A program made the position numbers and the translations under genes. Under the pieces are notes generated by a model. It ran no database searches. It had not been told where the DNA came from and saw nothing but the letters and a program-made list of their open reading frames with translations. Shown here piece by piece: positions 21,758 to 33,979 of a stretch of DNA of 64,000 bases. Origin of the DNA: Bombyx mori (Eukaryota > Arthropoda > Insecta > Lepidoptera > Bombycidae); assembly GCF_030269925.1 (NCBI RefSeq), contig NC_085107.1, positions 7,378,001 through 7,442,000 of the forward strand, in the 5' to 3' direction. Numbering within the stretch: the stretch's first letter is position 1; the number at the start of each line of letters is the position of its first letter.

Positions 21758-23932
21758 ATTTCAATTATTGTATTTAATATCACGTGATTAACGTAATATT
21801 AAAACAAACGTGCAATTCTAATGGCGCGTAATCCGATCAGTGTAGAAATAAAATTAATAATAAACATTAACAATAAATTAAGCACACGAAAACAAAAACC
21901 CTGGCGGATCCATGGATCCGACCCTGACATGAGATTCGAGTTCCCGAGGGATTCTTATGTAATCATAATGCCTTTCCTTACATTGAATTTTGGAATGTTC
22001 GCAAAGGAACCTACACGAGTGTTTATATTAACATACAAAGTTTAGGTGCTCCCTATTCGAAAGGAACCACCCTATAAGGGGTGGTGTTATTAGTATAAGC
22101 AAAAGACATAAAGTTCCCCCTTTCGAGCAGACGTGGTGTGCATACAATGGAGTTGGGCATTGATTTCGAGTTAAATATCACCCCTTTACCTCGGCTTTGT
22201 TGTATGTTGGACGTGTACAAACATACTGACATGAATTATCGTTTCTAGTTTTTTATTCATTCGTTTACTAGTCGTTAATGAAACGATGAGAATATTTAGA
22301 AGTTCTACTTAATTATAATGAGGTGATGGTCGTGAAAAGTTTTACATCAACATCGTTCAAAACTTTAATTTTTTTTTAAATGTATTTCAGCACTTCGTTA
22401 ACACGGACTTGCAATGTATTGTTTACAATTTATGCATTATATATATTCGTATTGTTGATTCGATATTAATGCAAACGCGCATTTTGCACTTCCAATAACG
22501 ATGATTCATCTAGAATTAAGACGAAAACAATTCTTGGTAGGACTTCTAGTTGTTGAAAGCTTATCAATTTTCATTTGTAAGCTTAATAACATACGATTTG
22601 ATTCACGAATTAAATAACTATTACTATTATTATCATGACATTTATGTCTCATAAAATTAAACAGGAATATCCAATGAAAATGTACGAACACTTATTTGAA
22701 TAGAATAAAAATGAATTTAAATACAAAACGGAACGAAGTTCTACGATAGTTTTCTTCTAAAAGCGTATTTCTCGTAAAAAACCCGAGCGGAAACAGGGGT
22801 TGGTCTACATCGAATACAAAAATATTCCTCGGCTCATGTAAATACAGAGTGGTACAAACTCTGTATTCGGCAAGAGAGAACCAAGATTCAGTTCAAGAAC
22901 ACATGTAGGAAAGCGGGGCGGCGGCGTCGCGACGCTGGGCGGACACGTGTAGCCGCCTCTTTCCATGCTCTCATCGTAAGGATATGCCATTCGCCTCACT
23001 GTGTCTCCGGTCGACTCCGGCACCCACTTAAATTTGTATGCACATTATACATGAGGAGACATGCCGACCGATCATCTTTATATTACTGCCACTTCAGTCG
23101 GCGACACTCTGTAAACACAGTTAAGCCTTAGGCCCTGTTTGTTCGATATCGAGTTCCGAGTAATTTTTATTCCGTTATGTGCGTGTCTTTGAATGTTTTC
23201 TTATAATTTTATTGATGAAAAAAAATGTGCTTTTAAAAAACTGGTAGGCGATTTTCAATATATTTACTTTGTTTTAATACTACAGGTTTGTTTGTGGGCA
23301 TTGTTATATTAATTTAAAAAAAGCGACAAAAGTGATACACAAAATTGAAATGTCGCATAATATTTTATTAATTTGTATAATCAATTATTTTCACAATTTA
23401 TGCATATTATAATAAGTTCTTAAAAATATTAGGTTTCGATAGCATTATTCCAATGTTTTCAGTATTATCTCAAAATAAAAGTAAGATTGTAATGCCGTAG
23501 ATTCGTGACACGAAAATAATCGTAATAAACTTATTTATGGTAATGTTTGCAATGTTAACTAAAAATCACCTGACACTCCCGAACCGCGGTCTCGTGTGAT
23601 ACTAGGCCACGTCCAACTTTGCTTTAGTTTGCGGGATCTGGAAATATGAACTCACTAAAACAAGAAGTACTTCTGCTTGCTGTTGCCATCTAAAAGTATC
23701 ATTTTTCTATTTTCGTCTTGAGGAACTTTGCAGATACGTAAGCTCTGAAACGTGTTGTTTTAGAAAAAAAAAAAAACTTTTTTAAATTCATCCTTTACGA
23801 CGTCGCAACGGGTGTGATTTTAGATCAGACTTTGCAGACAAACAAACAAATAAACAAGCAAACAAACGTTCAGACAACAAAGAGAATTTGCTAATAGTTC
23901 TTCTATACAAACAGTTATTGACAGTACATTTT
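21758..23932. other. Gene-free stretch with one GC-rich block
   Basis: AT-rich except 22890-23035 (GGGGCGGCGGCGTCGCGACG). On the minus strand this block can be read as KWVPESTGDTVRRMAYPY and onwards, without a family match. A 10-bp stem hairpin lies at 22841-22867. The rest shows nothing I can name. Confidence 0.4.
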
Positions 23933-24172
23933 ACTGGTAGTAGGACCTCTTTTGAGTCCGCGCGGTTAGGTACCACGACCTTCCCTATTTCTGCCGTGAA
24001 GCAGTAATGCGGTTCGATTTGTAGGGTGTGGTAGCCGTTGTAACTATACTTGAGACTTTAGAACTCTCAAGGTGGGTAGCGCATTTAAGTTGTAAATGTC
24101 TATGGTCCCCAGTAACCACTGAACACCAGGTGGGCTGTCATCTCGTCCTCCCATCTAAATAAAAAAAAAAAA
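23933..24172 (+). mobile_element. Bm1 SINE, 5'-truncated
   Basis: Runs from TACTGGTAGTAGGACCTC to CATCTAAATAAAAAAAAAA. Small deletions (for example after TTAGAACT) mark divergence. Confidence 0.85.
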
Positions 24173-25029
24173 ACTTTACGTTTATTCATAGTGCATTGTG
24201 TATATTAAGAGAGAGAGAAGTGAAAGAAGAAGCATACTTTCTAACCTCTGAAACAATTTTATGAACATACTACACTTTTCTTTACACTTACAAGTATTAT
24301 GTAATGTTGAAAATTTCTGCACACCCTATCACAACAGTCGCGAAACAATTTCGAACCAGTTGCGAGAATTTTCATTTTGAACGTTAGACCCAGTTTACAC
24401 TGTCTGCTTGCATTGTCTATGTACACAGCCTGTTTCACAACTGAAACTTTTACGTATGCGAACTGCAACGGAGCTTATGTTTGCACTTTTAAAGTTCAGA
24501 CAGTAGAATAACACGCTGCAGTGTTTACTACGTTTTAGCTTCTTTTTTTTAAAGTTCATATTCGAAGAGAGATTTGTGTTTGCACTTAAATAAAAAAAAG
24601 AAATGTTTTGCTAATTTAATCTCAGATACCGATGTATAAATGACTCGCTAATTCCTTAACAGATGCCCTACACTTAATTCGGTTACACAGCTCAAAATGC
24701 AATATACACTTTTAGCAAAGAAACACATACCTATACATATGTTCAAATATCAAAGGTTTTAGAAAATGAACTAAGCCATTTTATGTAAATTCGTGTTATT
24801 TTAGATGCATGCGTGGCCAAGTGTAGTCCTTGAGTAAATACAAACCAAATAAGTCTACTATTGATAATATCATTAGCTTATATACAATAACGACATAAAT
24901 GTACCTAATTATTTGGCTAAGAGTATTCGCATTTTTCATGATTCTATTGTTAAATATTTCTGTTAGCGAGATATTAGATGATTTTATATGATATAAAAAT
25001 AAATATAGTACTTTTGTTTTTTTTCCTTC
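24173..25029. other. Gene-free stretch
   Basis: AT-rich with a (GA)n run at 24210-24217. No feature recognised. Confidence 0.5.
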
Positions 25030-25310
25030 CCTAATGGCTAAAGGGGTTATTCTAGCTTCACGCAGGTAGTTGAGCTCACGGGTCCAACCAGAGAGGATTT
25101 GCTAACACCAGCCGTAGCAAGAGCAGTGCTTCGGAGAATCTAAAATCGGATCGGAACCAAAACCTACTGAGATGATCTGGCGAGAAACTCAGTGAGCTGT
25201 GTCTATGGATTAGTTTGCTTGTCGAACTCTTCGACATCGACGTTGACATGACAGTGACCGGTGCTTGAAGAGCCTAAAATCACTGAGAGTGGATCATGGG
25301 GATCCAACAA
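25030..25310 (-). mobile_element. LINE 3' end (jockey-like family)
   Basis: Antisense 3' UTR plus part of the C-terminal coding region: TTGAGCTCACGGGTCCAACC, GAGAAACTCAGTGAGCTGTG, ACCGGTGCTTGAAGAGCC. It abuts an RTE-like fragment of opposite orientation. Confidence 0.7.
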
Positions 25311-25665
25311 GACATGTTTCCAGCTACACTGGCTTTACGTTACCCCGTCGCTTGGATCGGTAATGAAACAGTCTGTAAGCCAGAATGTATACGACACCAA
25401 GAATGTATATGGCCGGTCCATAGAACGCCTCGTTGTACAGGGAAGCGTTGATGGTATAAGAACGCGCGGGAGGCCACCAATGCGGTGGACCGACCAAATT
25501 AAAACTGCAGTGGGAGGTCCCCTAAATGAGTGCAGTAGAATGGCCTCGAGCAGGGAGAGATGGCGCAACATCGCAAGACGCATCAAGTCTGCCCCTTCCA
25601 ACACTACATGACGATCACGACCACTCTGTCAAGAGTGACACGACTATGAAGAAGAAGAATACGAC
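25310..25665 (+). pseudogene. RTE-like LINE, C-terminal end and 3' UTR
   Basis: Encodes YGRSIERLVVQGSVDGIRTR then GRPPMRWTDQIKTAVG and RERWRNIARRI, the R-G-R-P-x-x-R-W-x-D-Q-I ... W-x-x-x-x-R-R signature found at the C-terminus of RTE-type ORF2. It is followed by a short 3' UTR with CACGACC and a (GAA)n tail. 5'-truncated. Confidence 0.75.
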
Positions 25666-27217
25666 ACCAAGACAAAATATTGATTAAGAGTCACCGTTAT
25701 GATCTTGATTGCATTAAACATATTTGGCTTGAGTGTCATCCAGAACATTTGCATGGGCCTTTCGTGTCATGCGTTCCGGTTCTTTACCATCAAGTGGATA
25801 AATGATAAAAAAATCTGTTGCTGAATTCAACATAAGCGATAAGGGTTGTAATCAGATGATGCTAATCATTGCAGCGTGTCAGGTTTTTAATAGGAATTGA
25901 CTCTTGGTAAGCCAGTGGACTTAATGGCGGGTAAGAGAAAAGAAAAGTTATTGAAATTGTTTTACTGGTGTTGTTTGTTATGGAATTGTTTAAAGTTATA
26001 AGGGATTGTTTTATTTTGTTAATTTAGTGTTCGTTCAGATTCAAACGTAAACTAGTTATGGTCTCTTATAAGTCGCTTAGTATCTACAAAGCGGTTACAT
26101 ATTGGGAAAATGAATCAAATTAACTGGACGTGGTTTCTAGAGTCATTGCAAAATCTCCACTGAAGTCTTAGTAAATTACTACCATTTTATTAGGACCTAA
26201 TTTAATTTCATCTGTTCTCATTTTAACACACACACACATTACGATCTCAGACAAAATCGATACACTTATATAATTGAAGATTAAATAACAATAATTTAAT
26301 AATGCCAAGCGCGGAATAATGCCAAGAAACTGATTGCTATATTAAATAAATAAAAAAGAATGAGATAGCTTCCTTCTAGCACTCTAGAACTTACCAGTAG
26401 TATGGTCTTGCCTATCTTTGCCGTAAAATAATTATGCAATAAATATACAACGAGGAATTGATCGAAAAGAATACCCAAGTTTAACAAACTAACTCTAACT
26501 CATGTTTCTTCTACGAGATATTGCATGACTGGAACGTCTATGAGATTAATCAATTCATTATAATAAACAACTTATATATAATATATTATTTATTTCACTA
26601 TTTTACTACGGCAGCGTTACTCAATGTATGTTCGATTTTTCGGAACATTCACGTAAATTAACACGCGGAATACTTTTTAATACGGACACCTAAGCTCTTT
26701 TAGCGCGTTTAGTATCACCGATTCGGTGCTCATTGAGCCCGAATTGATCCTGGCTAAATCCCATTTCTCCCTTTTTCATTTTTACGGCCGTTCCAACACC
26801 GCTCAGATACTAATGAACCAGGGTTATTGCTTTTGTTTTCTTTTTTCATTGAAAACGGTTTTTTGATTAAAAGACTCTTTGTGGCTTTAGTCTCTTAGGT
26901 ACATGTTTTATTCATTTAACATTTCGAATGCTTGAAAATTTTCGTGGTCACGGAAAAAGAGGTTTAAAATCTTTAAACTAACTAACTACCTAGGAGCCGT
27001 TTTAAGCATTCGTGAAACCTTCAGAAATACCACACTATCATCGTATAAAATGATACATTCAATATATATTTAAAACTTTTTGTTTATCTTCACTTGCATG
27101 TATCTATCAACGTGATTTTCTCAAACTTGAAGATGGCCGATTTATTTACTACGAATTTGCACTCGTATCAAGGACGACAATGACAATGAAATTATTCTAT
27201 TAGTTTTTTTTTAGAGC
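25666..27217. other. Gene-free stretch
   Basis: AT-rich. Short CA run at 26229-26236. A possible very old Bm1 scrap lies at about 26390-26440. No gene recognised. Confidence 0.45.
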
Positions 27218-27434
27218 TTAAATGAGTGGACGAGCTCACAGCCCACCTGGTGTTAAGTGGTTACTGGAGCCCATAGACATCTACAACGTAAATGCGCCAC
27301 CCACATTGAGATATAAGTTCTAAGGTCTCAACGGCTGCCCCACCCTTCAAACCGAAACGCATTACTGCTTCAAGGCAGAAATAGGCAGGGTGGTGGTACC
27401 TACCGGACTCACGAGATGTCATACCACCAGTGGG
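27218..27434 (-). mobile_element. Bm1 SINE, 5'-truncated
   Basis: Antisense copy from AATGAGTGGACGAGCTCACA to TGTCATACCACCAGTGG, with a short deletion after GGTCTCA. Confidence 0.88.
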
Positions 27435-30400
27435 AGGCGGTAGGACCTACCTACCTATCACCTACTTATCTAAGTTTTTCTTGTGTTGCAAACGCTGAAA
27501 ACACGGAAGAAAATAAAAACGTAACGATCCTGAAAACCAAATATCTTAAATCTTAAGCAATGTATTAACACGAATTGAACCCGTGCCGCTTGATATAGTA
27601 TTTAGGGTCACTACTAGAAAAAAACAAACAAACGAAGCTCATGAGATTTCAAAAAAATGTATCACTCAAATGGATTATAAAAGTAAATAGTTTTATTATT
27701 TTTCTAAATAATGCGCATGAGATAAATCTTATATCTCATCTAGAACACATTGCTATCATACAAAGCACTCGGTGTAGCGAATCTCTGAACGTTGTCGCCG
27801 ACATATAACTGGCGAGGGGACATTTAATATTTTGTAGTCTGTTTCTAATTGCTTGCCAACACAATTTTTAAATGCATTTTATAAACAGGCTCAGAGCAGT
27901 TTCGCATTAATATCAAGACAGGGAGGGGTAAGTAAAGGGTGCGAATTCGCCCTCGGCGGTCTATTTTCGCGCCTATTCGAATACTCATTTAAGTTTTTAC
28001 AACTTACGTTTTCATTACTTTTTTGTTAAAATAAATGTGATGTGATAGGTAGGTTGACTGATTATCTAGTGTCAGCGGTTTTCGCACCTCACCAGCGTAA
28101 TGTCAATATTGGTGGCTAATTTCAGACTAACGACCTTACCTTGACATAACGACAATTTTTTATTATAACCTCTGAAATGGAACGTATTATCGTTTCTGGG
28201 TAGGAATAGGAGAGATAAGGCACTCACACGGTTGGCCTTGTAAAACGCCGTGGAAATAGACTTTACTTAATACAAAAATTAAAAAAGTTGGGTATAATAA
28301 ATGGGGATACCAACAAAGTGCTACTATGTAGTAATATTATTAAAAATAGTAGAAGAAAACTCGAATGATTCTTAGAAGTCCAAGACATTTACTTGGGACC
28401 CTAACAGAGCTCCTCGGTAATTTCGAGTATTCAGATTTGGCAATGCAGAAGAAACGAAAACTATACATCAGATACTTTATGAGTGTACATAAGTATGACT
28501 GCAAGCATGATGACCTTGTTAGGACGAGAGTCATCTTTGGCAATTACACATATAGGTACGTGCTTATCTCCAAAATCTCGTACAAAATTCAGCGGTATTG
28601 GGAAATAAAGAGTGGAGAGCAGGAAAATGCTATAAAAGATCCCAAAGGTTGAAGTATCGCTAATGCACAGTCTTCAAAGATAATAATCGGTTAAGACTCA
28701 TTGAGTGCAAGTACTTTCTGAAGCAACTGTAGTCGGTAGCTACCGGCACCAACCGAAAAAATGAAGCGTTGTCAGCTACGTAATAGCAACGCAAATGCTA
28801 AAGCATAACTATATTTTGCAAGTGAGGGTAGACTGTTCGTCAGCATAGAGAGTAGGTATACAAACATAATGTACAGGACAAATTGACATGCCGCATGAGG
28901 GGTAAACAAACGATCGGACAGTCCATCAACATCCCACTGCACGTAGGGTAATGGAAAATGATAATGCAGCACACGACACACCGTGACTGTGTGCATTTGC
29001 CTTTAATGTCGTATGATTAAACATGAACCGAGGACTTTATCAAATTTTGGCACGCGTCTGTTCGTTAGGGACGGGGCGGTGGTGTTTGCGGACCACGTAT
29101 GCATCGGCTGCTTCCCGATAGAGCCGTCAATACGTCGACTCACCGACAACCCTGAGTGATTGCTTAATAAACAATTCGTCAGATTTTATTTTTAGATAAG
29201 CCATCTAATATTCAATGTTTTGTTTGTCCTCTGCTTATTAAAAAATAATTGGATATCTCCCTTGTTTAACGGGAATCACTTGAACAATATACGAAAATTT
29301 CATAAAATCAGTGACAGTATGTAGTATTCACCGTTATTGTTATAATAAATAACACAACACCTATTTAACAAATAAAACGCATGGCATACGTAATTATTTT
29401 TTTTTCACAAAGTTTCCTCTTTATTTGTAAAGATCTCGAAAATAAAATAGTGATCAAATCGAAAGCATAGAGGCATTCACAGAATTTGGTTAACTTTAAG
29501 TGGAATCCCCAGAGTGTCCCTATTTCTGGTGAATACACAATAAGACCGATTAAACCTTTAAGTGCTTTATAGATCGCATTTTAATTGTTGATTCGAATTA
29601 ATTATGATTGTTAATCTGTTATTGATGTGACTCACCAAGAGAGAACCGAATTTACGTAAATAACTTAGTTCTGTTTCTAAATAAGTTGATCTCAATTTGC
29701 TAATGGAAGATCGTTTCACACGTCAAGAGGTATGTACTTTAAGCCGTCTCAATTAGATTTTGAGGTAGATTCAGGTTAAGCTTAGCGTACCAGGTTTGGA
29801 TATGTTTAGTATTTGCATTGATACTGCATTGAGGTGACGTCACTGTTCGAGCCACTTTGGGAACAGAGCAGGGGATTGAGCAGGACTTTACGGATTACCG
29901 TTGCAGAACGAAAGTTAGATTTTAGGATATGGCATTTTACGCTTACATTTTTAATAACAATGTAAATTACGTACACGATTTCTTTTACGTCGCTTTAAAT
30001 AGTACATTATTAAAGATCGGGCTGCTAGTATAAAGATCTACAGTCAAAACTGAAGTAAGTATCAGACTTCGAGTCTCATCCGCGTGATTACTCCAAGTTT
30101 CAACTAACAGGGGATGTATTTTTTTTCTTAAGCAAACGAGCTGTCGACGCACCTGTTCTTGAATAGTTACTCAAGACTAAATAAATCCTAAATTCCTACA
30201 AAGTAAAACGCTAAGATAGTTAAGTGAAGTTACCAAAGCATAAAAACGCCAAACGTGAATTCTAACATCCAAATGAACACATTCAACATTTACTCCAATG
30301 TCGTGCCAAAGTTTCCTATTAGATATACTCGGTTTTTATATATTTGGCTATCAAAGGAAAGACACAAATTACCTACAACGCATACTTTTCATCGCTAAAA

Positions 30401-30599
30401 GTCAGTCACTCTTATGTATCTAAAAGAAATATTACTAAAATGTAGCACAAGAGTAGGTAGGTATATTAGCAAGTTTATGGTACTTGGAACGGCCTTGTTG
30501 CTCATGGCTGCTGAGTAATAGATTTAGAAACTGAGGATTGATTATCATATGCACCAAGGTGATGGGCATTCGGTTTGTTTATACTTATAGACACAGGTT
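27435..30599. other. Gene-free stretch, 3.2 kb
   Basis: Mostly AT-rich unique-looking DNA. Two short open frames (28365-28652, + and 28772-28996, -) have no motif. A CpG-containing part lies at 29050-29150. No repeats recognised with confidence. Confidence 0.45.
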
Positions 30600-30815
30600 A
30601 CCGGTCAACATTAGACGATCCTTGCCCACTGCCACACCCACTGAGTTTCTCGCTGGATCTTATCAGTAGGTCGCGTTTTCGATCCAGTGGTAGAATCTGC
30701 GAAACACTGCTCTTGCTGGAGCCAGTGCTAGCAACACTGTTTGAACCCCGTGAGCTCACCTGCACATCAAGAAGCTGAAATAGCCTCTCAAGGTTATCAG
30801 CATAGGTAGTAAAAA
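30600..30815 (+). mobile_element. LINE 3'-end fragment (jockey-like family)
   Basis: GAGTTTCTCGCTGGATCTTA, TTTGAACCCCGTGAGCTCAC and AATAGCCTCTCAAGGTTATC match the 18599 copy, followed by an A-rich end at 30811. Confidence 0.7.
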
Positions 30816-32120
30816 AACGATGCTGGAGTTGAATTGCCATCAAAAAAAGAACATTAAGAGTATTGAATGTCGAATTTAATTTTGTCATTTCGTCATGTCG
30901 TCTTTTCGCATTAAAAGTGTAGAATTTCCAAATATTCGAAATTGAGTTAATATGCGTAACTATTTGGTATCACTAGTATTTTGCTCACAAATACCGTCAA
31001 AAGAGCGTAGTTTAGTTGGAATTTTTTTTTTTAGTTTACTTATATTTTGACTACTATTAACAAAATTAATAATACATAATTTTATCTTACTTTAAAAGAC
31101 AGATAATGTAACTGGTAAAAACTAAAAAAATATTGTTGCAAAGATGATTAATATTAAAAATATCATATTAATGTCATCCTATTAATGTCAATTAATATCA
31201 ATTATAAATATCATTTAAAACACTCTCCTGTAAAATTTAGTAAGTTTTGAGATTATACAGTTTTAATGCGAGAAGACGATGTGCGTTTCAGTTTAGTGCG
31301 TAAAACAAAAGGTTTTATTCGTAGCTGATTGTCTTGAGCTCATGGGCCGCCAAGATGCGACGGGCCCCATTCGCCATCCGTCAGGCTGTCGTGCGAACGC
31401 CGCTACACGGCTCTGCACTTAACTTGCCAACCGTACATGTGTCCGCAGAAAGAGGGGCTAACTCGCAACTTGTTAATAGTTGTGAAGGGGTCACGCGAAG
31501 TGGTCATCCCACAGACACCCAATTATGAGACTGATCATGACAGATGGCAATTTCACTCTTATCCGCCGCCTTTTATTTTCCTTTGCGTATTTTTGTGTTG
31601 TTTTTTTCAAAGTTAAAGTTCCACGCGTTATTTTATACGGTGCTAGTACATAAGCATTCATCAAATAATTATTTAGTAATTATTAGGTGCCTACCTGCCT
31701 TGTCTTGTCAATCTTGTAATTGTTAGTTACACTTCGAAAATATCGTTCTATTTTAGTACATGAACTATTTAAACTTTATTTGAATAGTATAAAAAATGTA
31801 TTTAGCTCGATGTCTAGACTGTGTAATATTTATTAGTTTTTTAAATTTTTTTTTTTTGGTAATCGTAAGCGGTCATTGTGTCGGTTAGACACTGATTGAG
31901 CACCTAGGATATGTCTCAAATGAAAACTTACCTCTAAAAAAGTCATAGTCACTATTTTGGTGCTTTACTTCCAATACAGCTACTTATCAAGTGGCACCAC
32001 CATTACTGCGGATATGTAGGTACTGTGAGGAACTGGACACAATGATGGAGAAGCTCGCGAATCTCCCGCCAGCCTTGGTTAATCTCTCGTCCCAGCTACT
32101 CCAACACGAGAACGCATTTA
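30816..32120. other. Gene-free stretch
   Basis: AT-rich; a GC-richer part at 31330-31510 is open on the plus strand for 64 codons but shows no domain. No other feature recognised. Confidence 0.45.
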
Positions 32121-32123
32121 TAA

Positions 32124-32389
32124 CATATCGACGCTTGAAAGGCAAACGTGACTAAGCGACAAAGCGTGAACTTTACAGTAGACTAATTCAAAGTTGAAAT
32201 ACTTGAAAACAAAATTTATTTTAACGAAACTAGCTGTAGTAGAATCTAGCTAGTAGCTGTAGGATTGAAATGATTTTAATAGACCTAGAAATATATATTT
32301 TTTGCGCATCGAATATTGTAATTGCCTGTCATTTATGTACAAAGCAGTTATTGTCGCTTAGCCACGTTTGCCTTTCAAGCGTCGATATG
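32124..32389. repeat. 39-bp inverted repeat pair with 188-bp spacer
   Basis: Arms 32124-32162 and 32351-32389 match with one mismatch (left begins CATATCGACGCTTGAAAGGC). The spacer is AT-rich with CTAGCTAGTAGCTG motifs. The purpose is unknown. Confidence 0.85.
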
Positions 32390-32719
32390 GTTTCTAAGCT
32401 ACAAGAGCTGGGATTGGAAGTTTTGCGTATCCATTCCTTAAACACACGTCCTTACGTCGACAAACTTCTACTTTTTTCAAAGTTTAGATAACTTCTTGTC
32501 AGGTAAAGAATTCAATACCCGAGAGACAGTACAGTACAGCTGACCTCTTTAAGAAGGATATTGAAAATTGCCATTGTGCTGGCAAAAATGCATCGATACA
32601 ATGGAGTATATTTTGATTAAAATAAATAAAAACATTTATAAAAAATACTTTTACTTTCTGCATACTAAGCTGTAACTTGCCCAATTTCTCGCAGTACAAA
32701 ACCCAACAGATGGTAATAT

Positions 32720-33260
32720 TAGGTGCTAATATTAGGTAATACTTTAGTATGAAATTGCCGATTTGTACTGAAAATTTTAAATTCGTTTTTTTTCATTTAA
32801 TCTGTTTATTCTATCAAAATATCTACCATTTTTATCTATACATTGCTGCCATCTAATAGGAAGGTCATATTTTATGCCTTTGCGATAGAACTCTGGTGAT
32901 CTAAATTCTACAAGCTGTGTGAAAGCATTTTGTACTGCCTCCTGGGAAGAAAACTTTTTATCACGCAGAAAATTGTCCAAATCACGAATAAAATGGTAGT
33001 CCGTTGGAGCAAAGTCTGGCGAATACGGAGAGTGACGAATAGTTTCTAATTGCAGTTCCTGTAGAGTTAAAACGGTTTCTCTTGCTGTATGAAGTCTCAC
33101 GTTATTATGGAGATATAATGGTGAAGATCGATTCATGAGTCGGGGCTGTTTCACTGCAAGTATTGCTATCATTGTTCGGAGTTCGGCACAGTAGACATCT
33201 GCCGTTATGGCTTGACCAGATCAGAGAAAGCTACAGTAAATAGCACCATGCTGAGACCAC
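32720..33260 (-). pseudogene. Mariner transposase relic (C-terminal half)
   Basis: The minus strand encodes SGQAITADVYCAELRTM after a stop codon, then SSPLYLHNNVRLHTARETV, HSPYSPDFAPTDYHFIRDL and RWQQCIDKNGRYFDRI. This is the order of a mariner (DDxD) transposase C-terminal half. The second catalytic Asp (normally H-D-N) is Asn here (H-N-N), so it would be inactive even without the stop. The N-terminal half is absent. Sequence at 32727-32760 (TTAGGTAATACTTTAGTATG) may be the 3' terminal repeat. Confidence 0.8.
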
Positions 33261-33403
33261 CTTTATTGCATTGTAATTAATATTAGTGTTTCGCAAAAGC
33301 AATGCTTTGTAAATCGACCTTATGATAAACGCTCGATATCAGCCTGGATGCAATGGATCTATCTCGGATCCTGAAATGTCAGTGGAGTCTCATCTTTTAT
33401 TTT

Positions 33404-33662
33404 ATGATTTTTTTTATTTATTGCTTAGATGAGTGGACGAGCTCACAGCCCACCTGGTGTTAAGTAGTTACTGGAGCCCATAGACATCTACGACGTAAAT
33501 GCGCCACCCACCTTGAGATATAAGTTCTAAGGTCTCAAGTATACTTAGTTACAACGGCTGCCCCACCCTTCAAACCGAAACGCATTACTGCTTCACGGCA
33601 GAAATAGGCAGGGTGGTGGTACCTACCCGCGCGGACTCATTAGAGGTCCTCCCACCAGTAAA
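33404..33662 (-). mobile_element. Bm1 SINE, 5'-truncated
   Basis: Antisense copy from the poly(T) at 33408 through TTAGATGAGTGGACGAGCTC to GGTCCTCCCACCAGTAA. It is flanked on the left by 38 bp also found next to a Bm1 at 42268. Confidence 0.88.
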
Positions 33663-33680
33663 TTAATGAATGAGAGATTA

Positions 33681-33760
33681 CTGTTGGCCCGGAGGCCTCT
33701 CCAGTTTTACCAAGACGGGTGGGCGACCAAAGGCCCTCACAGGAGGGTTCTCAACGCTAA
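33681..33760 (-). mobile_element. LINE 3'-UTR fragment (second subtype)
   Basis: GGCCCGGAGGCCTCTCCAGT and GGTGGGCGACCAAAGGCC match the terminal part of the 20395-20745 copy in antisense. Confidence 0.55.
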
Positions 33761-33979
33761 ATATATCTGACCATCTTCATAAAAATCTTGGTCGCTTTTA
33801 ATGGTAGTAAGTATCTATAAATATACCAGGTGAAATATTAAAACTACTGCGGTAATTTTATTTTCAATTTTATTGATATACCTAACCAACAATGTAAGCA
33901 AATAAGGCAATCAATTTAAATTCTATTCAATCACTCTGTACTAATACTTAATTTAATTTATATATTTTCGTTGCTTTTT

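Noticed and set aside
21904..21919. 16-bp palindrome CGGATCCATGGATCCG
   Set aside because: Short nested restriction-type palindrome, no flanking symmetry or repetition in the window.
28365..28652. 95-codon plus-strand frame as a gene
   Set aside because: No motif; opposite strand is also open, a sign of compositional chance.
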